Origin: Diphasiastrum complanatum
Taxonomy: Eukaryota; Streptophyta; Lycopodiopsida; Lycopodiales; Lycopodiaceae
Length of the DNA: 64,000 nucleotides
NCBI GenBank assembly: GCA_029204225.1
Contig: CM055095.1
Coordinates: forward strand, 12,982,530-13,046,529
Direction of reading: 5' to 3'
Shown piece after piece: positions 10,736 through 24,060 of this stretch (position 1 is the first letter of the stretch; the number at the start of each line of letters is the position of its first letter). A program made the position numbers and the translations under genes. The notes beneath the pieces are model-generated. The model was not told where the DNA came from, searched no databases, and saw nothing but the letters and a program-made list of their open reading frames with translations.

Positions 10736-11188
10736 CTTCTTTGCTGAGACTGCATTGTCTGCTCCGGCGATGTGTAACGAAAGGAACAGATCCTTCATCT
10801 TTCTGATAAAGGATGTGAGGTCTTTGCCATCCCATCATAGGTTGGTCAACTGGTCTTTGAGAAGCATTATCTGGCTGCGTGATTTTGTTTTGAACCTGGT
10901 CAGTAATGCATCCCACATCTCTCTTGCATTAGAGAGTGTCGCGAGGTCAAGCGTTAGGCTATCATCGACGGAGGAGGATAAGACTGCTATTGCCTTGTCG
11001 TTCCTTTCTCTCCACTCTCGTAGCTCTTTGTCGGTGGTTGTAGGCATCTCTTCAGTGCCGTCCACCCAGGGCCATAAGCTTTCTCCCTTCAAGATGAGAG
11101 AGGTCTTTACCTTCCATGCTAGGAAGTTAGACCCGGATGAGTCAAGGATGGTGCAGATCTTCGACTGTATGCTACTTATAGACGCCAT
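10736..11188 (-). pseudogene. copia 1 gag N-terminal part
   Basis: Start codon at 11188. The first residues read MASISSIQSKICTILDSSG, then NFLAWKVKTSLILKG, the usual beginning of plant copia gag (a 'W-x-x-K/R' region). It continues through MWDALLTRFKTKSRSQIMLL. An in-frame TGA near 10835 interrupts it, after which the same frame continues (SFIRKMKDLFLSLHIAG) up to the family A insertion. Confidence 0.85.
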
Positions 11189-11330
11189 CGTTGTGAACTA
11201 TGTTTTCAACTTGTTTCTGGCTCCTTGTTCTGAATGTATGATCTCCTGGATCTGATAGCCTTCAGAGATCTGATAGGCTCTGATTGGCTCTTGCTGTAAT
11301 AAGCTCCAATCGGCTTTGAAGCTGTTATCA

Positions 11331-11342
11331 ACTCTGATACCA
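11331..11342 (-). other. Primer binding site of copia 1
   Basis: The minus strand reads TGGTATCAGAGT, complementary to initiator Met-tRNA except at the edge, one base inside the LTR at 11344. It confirms the minus orientation. Confidence 0.9.
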
Positions 11343-11343
11343 C

Positions 11344-11597
11344 TGTTGAGAAGGTCTGTTCTGGCAATTGTTGCACGAAACGAAACCGAAAGGGATTCGC
11401 GTTTGCACTCTCTTCTCTTCGAACCTCGATTGCTCTGATACAACTGATGTGTATCTTAGCACGAACAACCGGTTCACTGTACTCGGATAGAATTCGATTC
11501 TGACTGGCGGCTACTGCTGCTAGATCAGATCTACAATCTTCCAGAGTGTAGACAAACACTGCTGACCTACGATTTTAATTTGTTTAAGCATTCAATA
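11344..11597 (-). repeat. 5' LTR of copia 1
   Basis: A repeat of about 254 bp matching 5669-5920. Its plus-strand right edge ends TTCAATA where the partner has TTCAACA, a change in the terminal dinucleotide. Confidence 0.9.
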
Positions 11598-11903
11598 TTT
11601 TCTTGAGCTTGATGGAGCAGGTTTTCCTATACGTGCACACTACCTTGATTATGGACTCTCACATTGTTATTGAGACTGGTCGTTATCAAGGTACTCCACG
11701 TGAGTACAAACTATGTCAAATGTGTTCCTTGGGAGAGATTGAGTCAGAGGAGCATTTCCTTTTCAGATGTTCGACCTGAGATTCATGGGCTTTATCACTG
11801 CCTTTTCAGGGATGCACCCACTTTACGCTCTCTCATCACTTATGTGGATCCTAGATGTGTTGCTCTTATGATATATGAGATGTCCTTGCTGCAGAGAGCC
11901 TAG
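11598..11903 (+). pseudogene. LINE ORF2 C-terminal zinc-knuckle region
   Basis: This continues the LINE ORF2 interrupted at 5668. LELDGAGFP matches LELDVSGFP of copy D. CQMCSLGEIESEEHFLFRC is a C-x2-C-x9-H-x4-C motif typical of LINE ORF2 ends. After a stop and frameshift, APTLRSLITYVDPRCVALM and the terminal ...LQRA stop at 11903 are readable. Copy D lacks this last stretch. Confidence 0.82.
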
Positions 11904-11993
11904 CCTCCAGTGGATAGTGATACATGGCCTCAGATTATGGACTTTTTCACTAGTTGTCGTACACGAGCAGATTCAGATTCAGATTCAGATGAT

Positions 11994-12690
11994 GACATAG
12001 ATATTGACCTAGCCCATCGTGATCAGAGACAGTGCTTGACCTCAAGTATTACCAGGAGAGTTTGCCTTCAGAGGTCCCATACTAGTCAGAGTCAGCGTCC
12101 ACAAAGACAACACAAACGACATCAGTGTCCATCTTCTACCGTAGTATCAATCATCTTCTGGGTCTCGCATCACAAACTTCTTTAGTAGCCTTAGGTGACA
12201 TCACATATAGTTCTATCTCTTGGAAATATTTTCGTTTGTTGTAGTTTTTTTTCGTGATAGACATTATTTATTTTAGATTATATTTCTTTAGTTGTTTTGA
12301 GGAGGAACTGTGCTCCCATGTTACTACACAATTGAGATGTATGACATAGATATTGACCTAGCCCATCGTGATCAGAGACAATGCTTGACCTCAGGTATTA
12401 CCAGGAGAGTTTGCCTTCAGAGGTCCCATACTAGTCAGAGTCAGCGTCCACAAAGACAACACAGACGACATCAGTGTCCATCTTCTACCGTAGTATCAAT
12501 CATCTTCTGAGTCTCGCATCACAAACTTCTTTAGTAGCCTCAGGTGATATCACATATAGTTCTATCTCTTGGATATATTTTCGTTTGTTGTAGTTTTTTT
12601 TAGTGGTAGACATTATTTATTTTAGATTATATTTCTTTAGTTGTTTTGCGAAGGAACTGTGCTCCCATGTTACTACACACTTGAGATGTA
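11994..12690 (+). repeat. Tandem duplication (349 bp) of LINE 3' UTR
   Basis: Two near-identical units begin with GACATAGATATTGACC at 11994 and 12343. Each ends with the words GGAACTGTGCTCCCATGTTA and TTGAGATGTA. The downstream unit leads into the conserved LINE terminus. No ORF is conserved between units, so this is duplicated untranslated sequence. Confidence 0.9.
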
Positions 12691-14439
<1,749 letters not shown>

Positions 14440-14977
14440 TACGTCGTTCCAGTCAGCACCAGAGTATGAGACATAGTCATCGTCCGCGGATCACTACTGC
14501 ACCAGATCATCCGGCTTCATCAAGCACATATATTTCATCCTTTTTCAGTCATCTGAGCTGAAAGAGCAGCACTTTTCTCAGCAAGGACACCCACACAGTT
14601 TTGCCAGATGGAATGGATGAAGACCTTACTTTCATTCAGGTTCAAGAACGGAAAAAAGTAAAACAGGAGGCTCTAACGAATGGAAAGCGATTAATCTACA
14701 GGGATGATATCATTCGCTTTGTAGATATTAAACCTGTTGCTATTAATGAGATATCTGAGATTGTTCAGAGTTAGTGAGAGATAGAGCACTGAAGAGATGC
14801 CAGTTGAATTTGTAAATAGTCTTCGTACCATATAATCCTGGACATTATCCTCTTCTTAGTAAGTTTGATTTTTAGTTATGTTGTTTGACGGCATTGCTCC
14901 GTCTTGGTTCCACTTCATTTGATGTACTCATTCGTCTTTTACGCCTTTTGGCATGGAAAAGACGTTAATAAAGCTGC

Positions 14978-14979
<2 letters not shown>
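14440..14979 (+). mobile_element. LINE copy D 3' region, chimeric
   Basis: 14440-14575 resembles the 3' untranslated region of copy A. 14600-14774 is an ORF1 C-terminal fragment that does not belong here. 14775-14979 is a second 3' untranslated region ending in the conserved terminus, GCC-TTTT-GGC at 14943-14952 followed by GACGTTAATAAAGC. The order suggests template switching or recombination between LINE RNAs. Confidence 0.65.
14600..14774 (+). pseudogene. LINE ORF1 C-terminal fragment in a 3' UTR
   Basis: The frame reads MDEDLTFIQVQERKK, then NGKRLIYRDDIIRFVD and a stop at 14772-14774. It is collinear with the ORF1 end of copy E (DDGLTFIQVEERHK, then GRRVIYRDGRVRFLD) at 63460-63580. No other ORF1 part is present nearby. 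Confidence 0.78.
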
Positions 14980-15060
<81 letters not shown>

Positions 15061-15071
15061 AAAAAAAAAAA
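14980..15071. repeat. Compound tail (TC)n(AC)n(A)n of LINE copy D
   Basis: A CT tract of about 57 bp, then an AC tract (15037-15060), then about 11 A residues. It starts right after the LINE terminus. The final A run could be a genuine poly(A) tail beyond a microsatellite part. Confidence 0.9.
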
Positions 15072-16284
15072 CAAATCCTTAGCAAGGAAATTTAGATTGA
15101 GTACATCAATTGACAAGATGATTAACATATGAGAACTTTTATTGAATATTGAATATACTAGAAAGCACCACACACTCCAAGAATACACAATAATGTAGTC
15201 TCACTAACCATTGAAGCGGTGGAAAGCAAAGTTGCTAAATCAAAACTCAATAGTTGAGGCAAATAACATAAGCCTATCGTTAGCTTGCTCCCATATACAG
15301 AAACACTTTTACCTTGAAAGATCATTGTTGAGTGCTCTCTTTCGCAGTAGGTAGGAAGCACAGGGTCCACTGCCATTAGAAAATCAGCCACCCAGCAATC
15401 GATTATTGTCTAGACACATGTGCCATAATGTTATCTGAAGCATTTTTGCTCATTAGAGTGATTAATTCCCCTTAGTATGACTTCCAGCAAAATGCATCCT
15501 CATTCAAGCGACCTACATATCATATGAGTAGTAAAAACGTAAAAGCAGCAAACTTCCAATGGCTGACCTTTGAAGTCCCACAAAAAAAAAGCTTCTTCAA
15601 TTGTTTGGCACAAAATCCAAGTGAGGGGCAGAATTTGATACAGAGTAATGTCTCGATACTATTCACAAAGTAATTTTCCTTGTGGAATATGTATTGCAAT
15701 CGTGAAGAGAATAGAACAGGCTTCCGAAAACAAATTTAGCAATATCTCCAAACTTCTTCAGACTAATACATGTGAGCTTGGGCCAAATGTCTAGACCTCC
15801 TCCGACATGGGTGTTATTACCCTAAAACATGGTTGCATCAAAACGCCTTTCAAAGGCCCCAACGTTCCAGAACAAGCTAATGTTCTGCACTAGAGGACAG
15901 TACAAAATGCTAAAAGAATTTATATAATTTTTTCTTGGAGTAAAAAGCCATAAAACATTGATTTTTGGCATTAAAAAACTAAACGTATATTGAAAAAAAA
16001 AACATGTAGTGGGAACGTAAATTCATTTTCTACCATCAATAGCTCATTGAGTTCGAACCTAGACCCAACAGATGGAAATTGAAACTTCATCTAAGCTCTA
16101 AGTTCTCACTGCAGGGTTTGTTCATGTACCAAACAAAAGTAGTTTCCATTATTCATTGTGATGAAAAGAATCCATCCAAGAGTCAACATGCCCCTATTAG
16201 TTTGTATAACTATTAAAATTTTCTCCTCAACTCACTGTAGCTTTAAACAGAGAGCTAGGTGAGTGGAAGACAACAGACTGCAAG
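15072..16284. other. No recognisable gene
   Basis: Single-copy-looking AT-rich sequence. The minus strand has a 77-codon open frame (15391-15158) that I do not recognise, followed by AATAAA on the same strand at about 15142-15133. It could be the last exon and polyadenylation signal of a minus-strand gene, but nothing upstream supports that. Confidence 0.3.
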
Positions 16285-16427
16285 AAGATGGACAAGCTGA
16301 AAACAACAACTGAAAGATTGACAAGTTGAAGATAAAGAGCACGAAGATGGACAGGCTGAGGGCAACGAGTAAAAAGATCAACAAGCTGAAGACAGAGGGT
16401 GAGAAGATGGACAAGCTAAAGTCGAAA
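16285..16427 (+). repeat. 30 bp minisatellite, coding-like decapeptide repeat
   Basis: Five units of AAGATGGACAAGCTGAA type start at 16285, 16314, 16344, 16374 and 16404. The last three spacings are exactly 30 bp and the first is 29 bp. In one frame the units read K(I/M)(D/N)(K/R)L(K/R) plus four variable residues, a charged helix-forming decapeptide. The 29 bp spacing breaks the frame and a stop follows near 16428. Confidence 0.8.
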
Positions 16428-16698
16428 TGAAGAAGACTCTTGAGGCAAGGAAAAAATACCAGAGCTTTTCAGAACGGAGACAAACTACAATGAGCCAAGA
16501 TGAAAGCACAAGCAGTTGAACAGATAGTTAGGAAGCGAGATAAGGCATAAAGTCAACAATTACTAAAAAGATTTCCATCAATGGTTTTCGATAAGAAACT
16601 TACAAAAAAGTTTGGAGTGTTCCACAATGCTCATTTCATGTCCATTCTAGAACATTGCGCCATTTAGCTAGATTGTGATGTGACATGCAGTTGAGCCT
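16428..16698. other. No recognisable gene; purine-rich, possibly ex-coding
   Basis: The purine-rich strand continues the Lys/Glu-rich character of the minisatellite for about 100 bp, but stops occur in all frames. No domain is recognised. Confidence 0.3.
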
Positions 16699-16929
16699 AT
16701 TCTGATCATGTTGCGATAGCATTCTCAGGGAAATTTGTGCAGTATGAAATATAGTGTGTTCAATGTATGGAGGATATCAAATGTTAACTAGCAAGCATTT
16801 GGGTGTTGAGTAAATTCTGATCATGTTGCGATAGCATTTCTCAGTGAAATTTGTGCAGTATGAAATATAGTGTGTTCAATGTATGGAGGATATCAAATGT
16901 TAGCTAGCAAGCATTTGGGTGTGGAGTAA
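16699..16929. repeat. 115 bp tandem duplication
   Basis: Two units (16699-16813 and 16814-16929) begin ATTCTGATCATGTTGCG and end with AAGCATTTGGGTGT and GAGTAA. They differ by a few substitutions and a one-base indel. They are non-coding. Confidence 0.92.
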
Positions 16930-19867
16930 AATAAGGACTAACTACTTACGGGAATGAATGACAATTTACTTGTTGGATATGTTGAGAATATTGTAGATGA
17001 AAGATGGTGGATCTAGGTACTGACATGACTTGGGATTTTTAGAGCAAATTTATGTGATATAACTAGGACACAATACACATCATAGACAAACATATAGAGC
17101 ATAAACACAGCAAAGCTTATACTTTCTTAATGCACAATGCAAGTACAATTACAGTACTTTGATACTCCTAACACTTCAGGGCCTCCACCCAGCACAAGGT
17201 CTCCAAAATCTCTAGAGTTCCTACATAGTACAATAAATTGCCCTTTCATATAGATTTAGGGATATACACAACACAACTTAGACATTAAAATTTATCCAAC
17301 TCATGCCACGTCACTAATAAATTACAACAAAGATTAAAGCTTCTAGGGCCCAACGCCCTGACAGATTTCAAGGCCTAGTTATTTCATATCTAAATCACTA
17401 CAGAAGACACACCATGAAAGCAAGGAAAACTAGCTATGAAAGCATGAAGAAACACCATAAACACAGAATTGCTTAAGCTCCTCACCAAGATACTTGGAGC
17501 CACCTAACCCCCTTTAAGGAGAGCTCCTTAACTACATGCATGGGAAAGTACGAGGTGTCATCAAGAGCTTGAGCTACTTGGCCGCCTAGGCCCACTTGCT
17601 CCAGATTTATTAAAGTTACAAAAGGGGGGGTTACAATGATTTTCAATAAATTGTCCACACTATTTGTGCAACTTGCATTAACTAAGTTTAATCAGCCATT
17701 AGGGGTAAGTTAGGCATTATGATTCAATAACCCCCTTATTGGCTATTTTGTTCAATCTAAGACCCTATAACTGCCTAACTTTTTTAGATTTATCTTTACA
17801 AAATGGTGTGATTTGAATATATTGCCCCCATTACATTTGCACAAATAGTTTAACTAACCATTAGGGGTAAAATGGGCAACATAATTCAACACCATCTTAT
17901 AACACAACCTCCTTAGGAAAGTTGTAGCGTTGCCTTCAACATGTAGGGTGCCTTTAACTTAGTAGAGTGATGTTGAGTACCTAGAGTGTTTACATATCGG
18001 CTTGAACCCTCAATTAAGAGATGGATTATTGGACATGAATCTATTAAAAAATCTGCGACATGGTTGGTATGTGTAACCGGTTGCCATGTGTTGTGGGTGG
18101 TCTAAGATTCTAGGCCTGACTTTGTGCATCATACAGTGCCTATCAAGATTATATATAGAGGTGGGAGGTCTCTAGGGCCACTCACCGTTCTACTAGAGAG
18201 ATAGATAATATGCACATATGGTATGTCTAATCGTTACTCTATCATCTGCCTCAACTAGTGATGGTGCTTGTGGTATGGGACAAAATATCACTTTATCATA
18301 GCTTGAGGGTGTACTTGTCATAACCGTCAGAGCTTAAGAGTGAGTTTGATTCTAATCACTTTGTTAACCTATAATAACACAAAGTTTTAGCCACCCTAGT
18401 CACTGGGACCCCCAGTTACATTTGAGAACTAGACGTTCCCCTCCATTCAAAATGTTTAATTATTAAAATGTTTTGGAACTAGCGTTCCGAAATGTGATCG
18501 GAAGACTACATTCCAAAACGCGGTGCATATATGGTTAGGTGCGATATGTATCCATTCACGTGCTTAGGAGGTGACCGAGTTGAGACCTGTAATGTGAAAA
18601 TCTTAGCATTGAAACATCTAATCCATTCTTAAACATCAAATTAGCATGGCACAACAAGAAATCAAAAAAATCATCAAGACCCACAAAACTAGATAAAACT
18701 AGAAAACCTTCACCAAATTAGGCAAAGTAAGCATCCTTCATCATTAACGATCATTCAATACATAGTGCCTTAATCCAAAGCATGATCAAAGCTCTCATGT
18801 GATTTTAAGCACATGCACCCAAAACACATCAAGAAAGCTCTCAAAGAGAAGCTTCAAGAACACAGACAATTCAAAAATGACAAATGTAGAAAAGACATAT
18901 TGTTAAGGGAGGAGTTTACCCATATGCTAATAGAAAAGGTGAGACAATGTGATGCCTTGAACAATAATTTTTGGCATACACACATTGAATAAAATATAAT
19001 ATTTGCTCTCTATCGTTGTAAGTTGAGGCTTGGTTGACACATATCTTCCATGTCCGAGTGACGTCATGCTTTCATGAGGAAATTGATGGGAAGTGAGTCA
19101 AGCTAAGTACTACGGATTCTTACTAGTATGAATAGGCTTGGTCAGCATTGACTCCATCTAATAGGTTGATCCTCTTCTTCTCCAAGTACATATTCTTGCA
19201 TGTTCCACTAAGATAGCACCTTCTACATGCGGGTAGATTTTATTCTAGTTTGGCTAATCTATCATGTGTATCCATACATGTCCACCCTTACCCCATTTTC
19301 AAAGCTCCAAAGTCATCCATGAAACCATGAGTGTGCCTCATTTGGGCATGCATGTAGCTATTGCTACTTGTATGTGTTGATTTATAGCTTGCATGGTATA
19401 GCTTGCATGGCTCCATGGTTTAGTAAAGAGTGATCATTATGACTTTATCATTGTTTTTTGCAAAAAAAAATGGGTATTTTGATGGCTTGATTCTCTTCTC
19501 AAAACATTATGTTTCACAAAGAAATGTGTTAACATCAAAAGCTAGATAAGTTGTGAGAACGGCCTAATGCCAAAATGTTGGGTTGTAAAAACATATTGCT
19601 TTGTTTTGCAAGTCATTGGCATGAAAAACATTAAAATGAGAAGCATATTGTTGTACAACTTGCAAAAGCGCTAATTGCACAAGTGTTCATATCAAAAGCA
19701 ATAACATTGGGTATAATCACCATAAAACAGTAGAGCTTTAGAAGCACAAGATAATTGAGACACAAGCACTCACCACCAAGTTGCGAAGCAACAATCTGAT
19801 GACACCATGTACAACCATGGTCATGCCACCAAGTACCCACAATGCACATAAACAATCATGTCATTGT

Positions 19868-19869
<2 letters not shown>
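16930..19869. other. No recognisable gene; dispersed-repeat words
   Basis: No open frame with a known domain. The word CCATTAGGGGTAA recurs at about 17696 and 17859 with similar flanks (a direct repeat near 170 bp apart). A GTTCCGAAATG / TTCCAAAACGCG stretch at about 18480-18530 resembles the start of the window. The rest looks like old, unclassified repeat or intergenic DNA. Confidence 0.3.

Positions 19870-19945
<76 letters not shown>
19870..19945. repeat. (CT)n microsatellite
   Basis: About 74 bp of CT. No LINE terminus precedes it and no LINE coding sequence follows it, so it is a free-standing microsatellite. Confidence 0.95.
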
Positions 19946-19947
<2 letters not shown>

Positions 19948-20264
19948 AAATTTAGTGCCAATGGAATTTCAAGTGTCATGGCTGGAAATTAAGATTATGA
20001 AAAGCCTACGTGAATGCCAATAGAAATTCCTCAATCCTCATAGGAGCTAAAAGAAAAGTCACAACTACATTTGAATCTAGCATATTTGTATAAGGTCATA
20101 GTATAGATGTTGTAGGCTATGGTTTGTAGCAAACCATATGCCGAGCCCCATATGCAGCGAGACATACGGTGAGCACCGTATGCGTGTTGTCTCTCTACAA
20201 ATACCATACATAGCTGTTATGGGGGAATAAATTACATTTATTACTGAGGCACACTTTTTTTTTC
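19946..20264. other. No recognisable gene
   Basis: AT-rich spacer between a microsatellite and a degenerate repeat. Contains paired words around CCATATGCCG / CATACGGTGAGC, but no convincing feature. Confidence 0.3.
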
Positions 20265-20535
20265 GCAACTTGCCCGCCTATATGGCAACTTTGCCTACTT
20301 TGTGACAATGGCAACCTTTGGCGATGCTTGCGACTTTCCAACGATGGTGACCTTTTGTGACTTTCGCAACCTATGTTGCAGCTTTGCGACAATGGCAACA
20401 TTTGCAACCTATTTTGGGATTTTTTTGACTTTACGACGATGGCAACCTTTTTTTGCATTTGCCACCTTTGCAAATTTTGCAACCTATTGGGACCTGTTGC
20501 GCCTATTTGCAACTTTTCCTTATTTTACGACTTTT
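20265..20535. repeat. Degenerate GCAACCTTTG-type tandem repeat
   Basis: Words such as GCAACTTTGC, GACAATGGCAACCTTTG, GCGACTTTC, GCAACCTATG and GACGATGGCAACC recur about a dozen times at irregular spacing. It is read best as a decayed minisatellite. The open frames on both strands here are by-products of the repeat. Confidence 0.65.
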
Positions 20536-21915
20536 TTATGAAATGTGATTATTGTGAGCTCTAATATTGTGTTATAGTTGTTGCTCTTATGTTCTAGTTA
20601 ACTTCTGTTTGTAACTAGAAATGTAAAAAAAATGTTTGAGTAAAAGATTTTTACTGTTTTGTTTGTTAACGTCTATTTTGAAACTATACCAGGCAAGGGT
20701 AAAAGCTTCATGTCATTGTGAAAAACTGCTCTGTAGAAATATATTAGTTACAATAGCTGGGAATATAAGGCTCCACATGGCACCTCACTATAGGCCGCAA
20801 CAAATAATTTGCAAGCCCATACTAGCTATGTATTGAAATTTGCATCAAGATTTGAAGATTCGGGTTGGGCATGGTATCAATAGAATAGACCCACATGTGA
20901 AGCATAGCAAGGATCGTGTATTTTTAGCATATATTGTCCTAAGACAACTTGAAGTTACATCTCACACATTATCTAGCTTCCAAAGTTGTATAAGTTATGT
21001 TTGTAATCTTACAAAGAATATTATGTAAGAGTAAAATGAAGAGTGAAAAACCTTTTAATCTGCAATGTGACTATGAAATTTTTCCTTATTTGCAGTCATC
21101 AAAGAGGCTAATGATAAAGCCTAGACCATTCAAGAAATATTCACAGTTCCAATAATGCAAGGTATTGCAATTAAGATAATGAGCACAAAAGTTATTGAAT
21201 TTCTGACTCCTACTGTAGGACATTCTTTACTGTTTGTTCCTAAGACACATGGAAATGCAATAACTTAAAAGGATCAATACTTACATGGAAAATCAGTGCG
21301 CGTCGCACTGAGAAGGTCGGTGTGCCATATATTGCGGTAGTTATTCCGCACTTCCATCTTTTCAAGCAATAACTGCCTGGATCCCATTTTCTAATGCCTG
21401 ATCTTCACACCCAAAAGTCTCTTTTTTCAAGCGCAAGAGTGAACTTGGAGGTTTGTATATGGAAAGCGTGGATAAGGTCAACAGTTCTGCAATTCTTAAG
21501 TTTCTACTATAAAAATTAGTCAATTCTCAGTAAGTAAAACCATAGCATTCCCAGCTAAAAGTCTTTGCAACCTTATTTCACAGGATGGACAGTAATAGCT
21601 CAGAAACTAACAAAAAGACGCAATAGAAATAGAACGCGCTACCCTAAGATTAACCGTTTATCTGTGTTAAGCAAGCCGGGGTCCTCCTCCTCTACATTCA
21701 TACAGTACGGTAGTATTATGACAAATTATGCTTTGTGCTTGTGTAGTCAGTCAGTCAATCGATCCACTTCGAACATGGGATTTGCATCGCCTGTCCCAAG
21801 AAGCTCTAGCAACGACACCCTGCCCTTCCCTTCTTAGTACCTCTTTGTAGCACAACAAGAAGCAAACGGGAGAATGAATGTAAAAGTAAAACTTGCTTGC
21901 ATTCGCATTGCTCGC

Positions 21916-21916
<1 letters not shown>
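20536..21916. other. No recognisable gene
   Basis: Several short open frames on the plus strand (for example 20636-20836 and 21565-21837) resemble no family I know. Splice-site and codon patterns are not convincing. Nothing else is supported. Confidence 0.3.

Positions 21917-21958
<42 letters not shown>
21917..21958. repeat. (CT)n microsatellite
   Basis: About 41 bp of CT followed by CGCAAATAATAATAATAA. No LINE sequence on either side. Confidence 0.93.
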
Positions 21959-21961
<3 letters not shown>

Positions 21962-23324
21962 AATAATAATAATAAACGAAATGCTGCACAAGCATATGCT
22001 AACGTATTCCATAAAAATTTAATAAAAAGGGACCCCCCTTCACGTGCACACAGAATAATGAACTTCCAATGGACCTGGCAATAAGCCACATCCATCTTAT
22101 TACTTAGGGTGATTTGAGTTACATACACCATTTTTTTTTTTTAAAACTTGGAAGATTCTAGATGGATTTCACATGGGCAAACTAGGCCAAAGCATTTCAT
22201 GCCAAAGTCAAAACTAATAGTGTGGTGTGGGAATTTATTGGCTCTCACACTAACATGCATTTGCCCTAGGGAGAATGTTTAAATTTGGATAGTGTCGATT
22301 GGCCCTCATCTTAAGGGGCGATACTTGGCAAGTGGACATTGGGACTTCTCATATCATCTTCACTAGGCCCAAGTCGTCATTCATGTGAAAGGGACTCTAA
22401 ATGCTAATTGATGGTGCCTCCACCAATCAAAGAAGAGAATTTGGGGCACTCTCCATTTACCTCACGATTTACACCAACGTCGAATGTGTTATTGTTGCCC
22501 ATTTTTCTTACTGCCCATTTTTGGCCTTGGCAAGTAGGATGACACACAAATAACCATCGCTTTTTCAAATTGTAATGGTAAGTGTGAATGGATAAGTACA
22601 ATCTGATTGGTTCATTTGATTAGTCACCATGTCATTAAGCAATTTTTTTTAAGTTGCCCCTTCCAACCTAACTTGTTGACCCTAACTACACCTTTGCTTG
22701 CCCCTACATGGCAATGGGCCCCTAGCACCCCATGTGCCAGATGGCAACAACTCAAGCTTAGTTTGAAAGGAGGCCAATTTTGTCTAATGGACCAACGACA
22801 ACCTCTCTTTTAAATAAAGAACTTGTTGGACACCCCAGTCTAATTTTGTCCTTAATTTCTATGGACCTTTAATTTTGTGACAGAGAAGGCCCAAAGTCCA
22901 AGGAGAGTTGTTAATCAAGGTTGGGTTACTAGTACCTTGCTGGACTTTAGGCCTCCCCTTGCGTAATGCCAAGTGCAAGTTTGCTATATGGGAAAATGTT
23001 CACACAAAAACTAGTATAAAATGACCAAGCCATATTTATATCCCTAGAATCCCTCTAGAATGGTCACTAAATAAATGATTCAATTATGTAAAGGATCAAC
23101 AAGAGTGTTTAAACTTTAGAAGTTGTAATAACTCTTTATCCTTTTCCCAACTTGCCAAAAGATGTTTTAACATTCTTTACAATTTTAGCCTACCGTGGTG
23201 TTCTGCTCTTTTTGAAAGCAGAATGAACCATGTGTCAAATTCTTATGAGATTAGATTTATTTTATTTCCGAAATAAAAAATGATGATTTGAACACGTAGA
23301 AGCTGCGCATGTGAGCCCTGTGGT
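21959..23324. other. No recognisable gene
   Basis: Non-coding, moderately AT-rich, with homopolymer runs (T13 near 22129). No terminal repeats, polymerase motifs or RNA gene were recognised. Confidence 0.3.
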
Positions 23325-23432
23325 TTATCCTTATGTTCTGCAACGGATTTGTGTTCGATGCCATCCTTCTCGACTGTGTTCATCCTTATGTTCTACATCG
23401 GATTTGTCTTTGACGCCATCCTTCTCGATTGT
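23325..23432. repeat. 54 bp tandem duplication
   Basis: Units 23325-23378 and 23379-23432 share ATCCTTATGTTCT, CGGATTTGT and GCCATCCTTCTCGA. It lies just outside the 3' end of copia element 2. Confidence 0.85.
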
Positions 23433-23689
23433 GCTCAAAGGGTTATTCCAATATGGTAAACAATGAAAGATGGATAGTCTTTTCATACCATTGATTGGCT
23501 TAGTCTCGGATTCAATCCAAAGTTTGTGCCAATTTGCCACGAACATTCTCTTTGGAGGCATTCTTGTTTCTGATCTTCCTCCAAAGCCTCTTGTATGAGC
23601 ATTTCTAAATGGATGATTTTCATCGTGCAAGTACTTGCGATGATTTTATATACAATTTTGTTTAACTGACGTGAGTGTCGAGCATCAAT

Positions 23690-24060
23690 ATTTGTTCCAC
23701 AAATGCAACCAAATTGTTTTCTTTGTAGCTTGAGAGGCTGCGATATACTCTAATTCAGTGGAAGATAGAGCTATCGAAGATTGCTTGCGACTGTTCCAGG
23801 AAATTGGACCATTGTTGAGGAAGAATGTAAATCCGGAAGTAGATTTACGAGTGTCTACATCTCCTGCCCAACTCGCATCTGTGTAACCACTGAGTTAATT
23901 GAGTTTGTCATTGTCGACTGCTCCACAACAAATGCAAAAGTCCATAGTAGCTCGAAGATATTTCATGACTCTAATAAGAGCCTTCCAATGTGTTATACCA
24001 AGGTTAGTCATAAACTGACTGAGAGAGCTGACTGCAAAAGCTATGTCTACAGATCATGGC
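23690..24060 (-). pseudogene. copia 2 RNase H
   Basis: The minus strand reads SGYTDASWAGDVDTRKSTSG, then GPISWNSRKQSSIALSS and STELEYIAAS, the standard copia RNase H sequence with the catalytic Asp and Glu region. Upstream (24060-24030) is the remnant of the GSLMYAM motif. Stops and frameshifts occur between 23900 and 24000. Confidence 0.85.

Larger units (their letters stand above)
5669..11597 (-). mobile_element. Ty1/copia element 1 (nested in LINE)
   Basis: This is a minus-strand copia retrotransposon with two LTRs (11344-11597 and 5669-5920), an initiator-tRNA primer binding site and the order gag, protease, integrase, reverse transcriptase, RNase H. It sits inside a LINE ORF2. LINE sequence before 5669 and after 11597 is nearly collinear with copy D, with about 33 bp lost at the junction. 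No clear target duplication is left (CAGTT on the left, TTTTC on the right). All coding parts are broken. A family A element is nested in gag (9480-10730). Confidence 0.92.

Noticed and set aside
15158..15391. Last exon of a minus-strand gene with AATAAA
   Set aside because: The frame has no recognised domain and no upstream exon was found; kept only as a remark.
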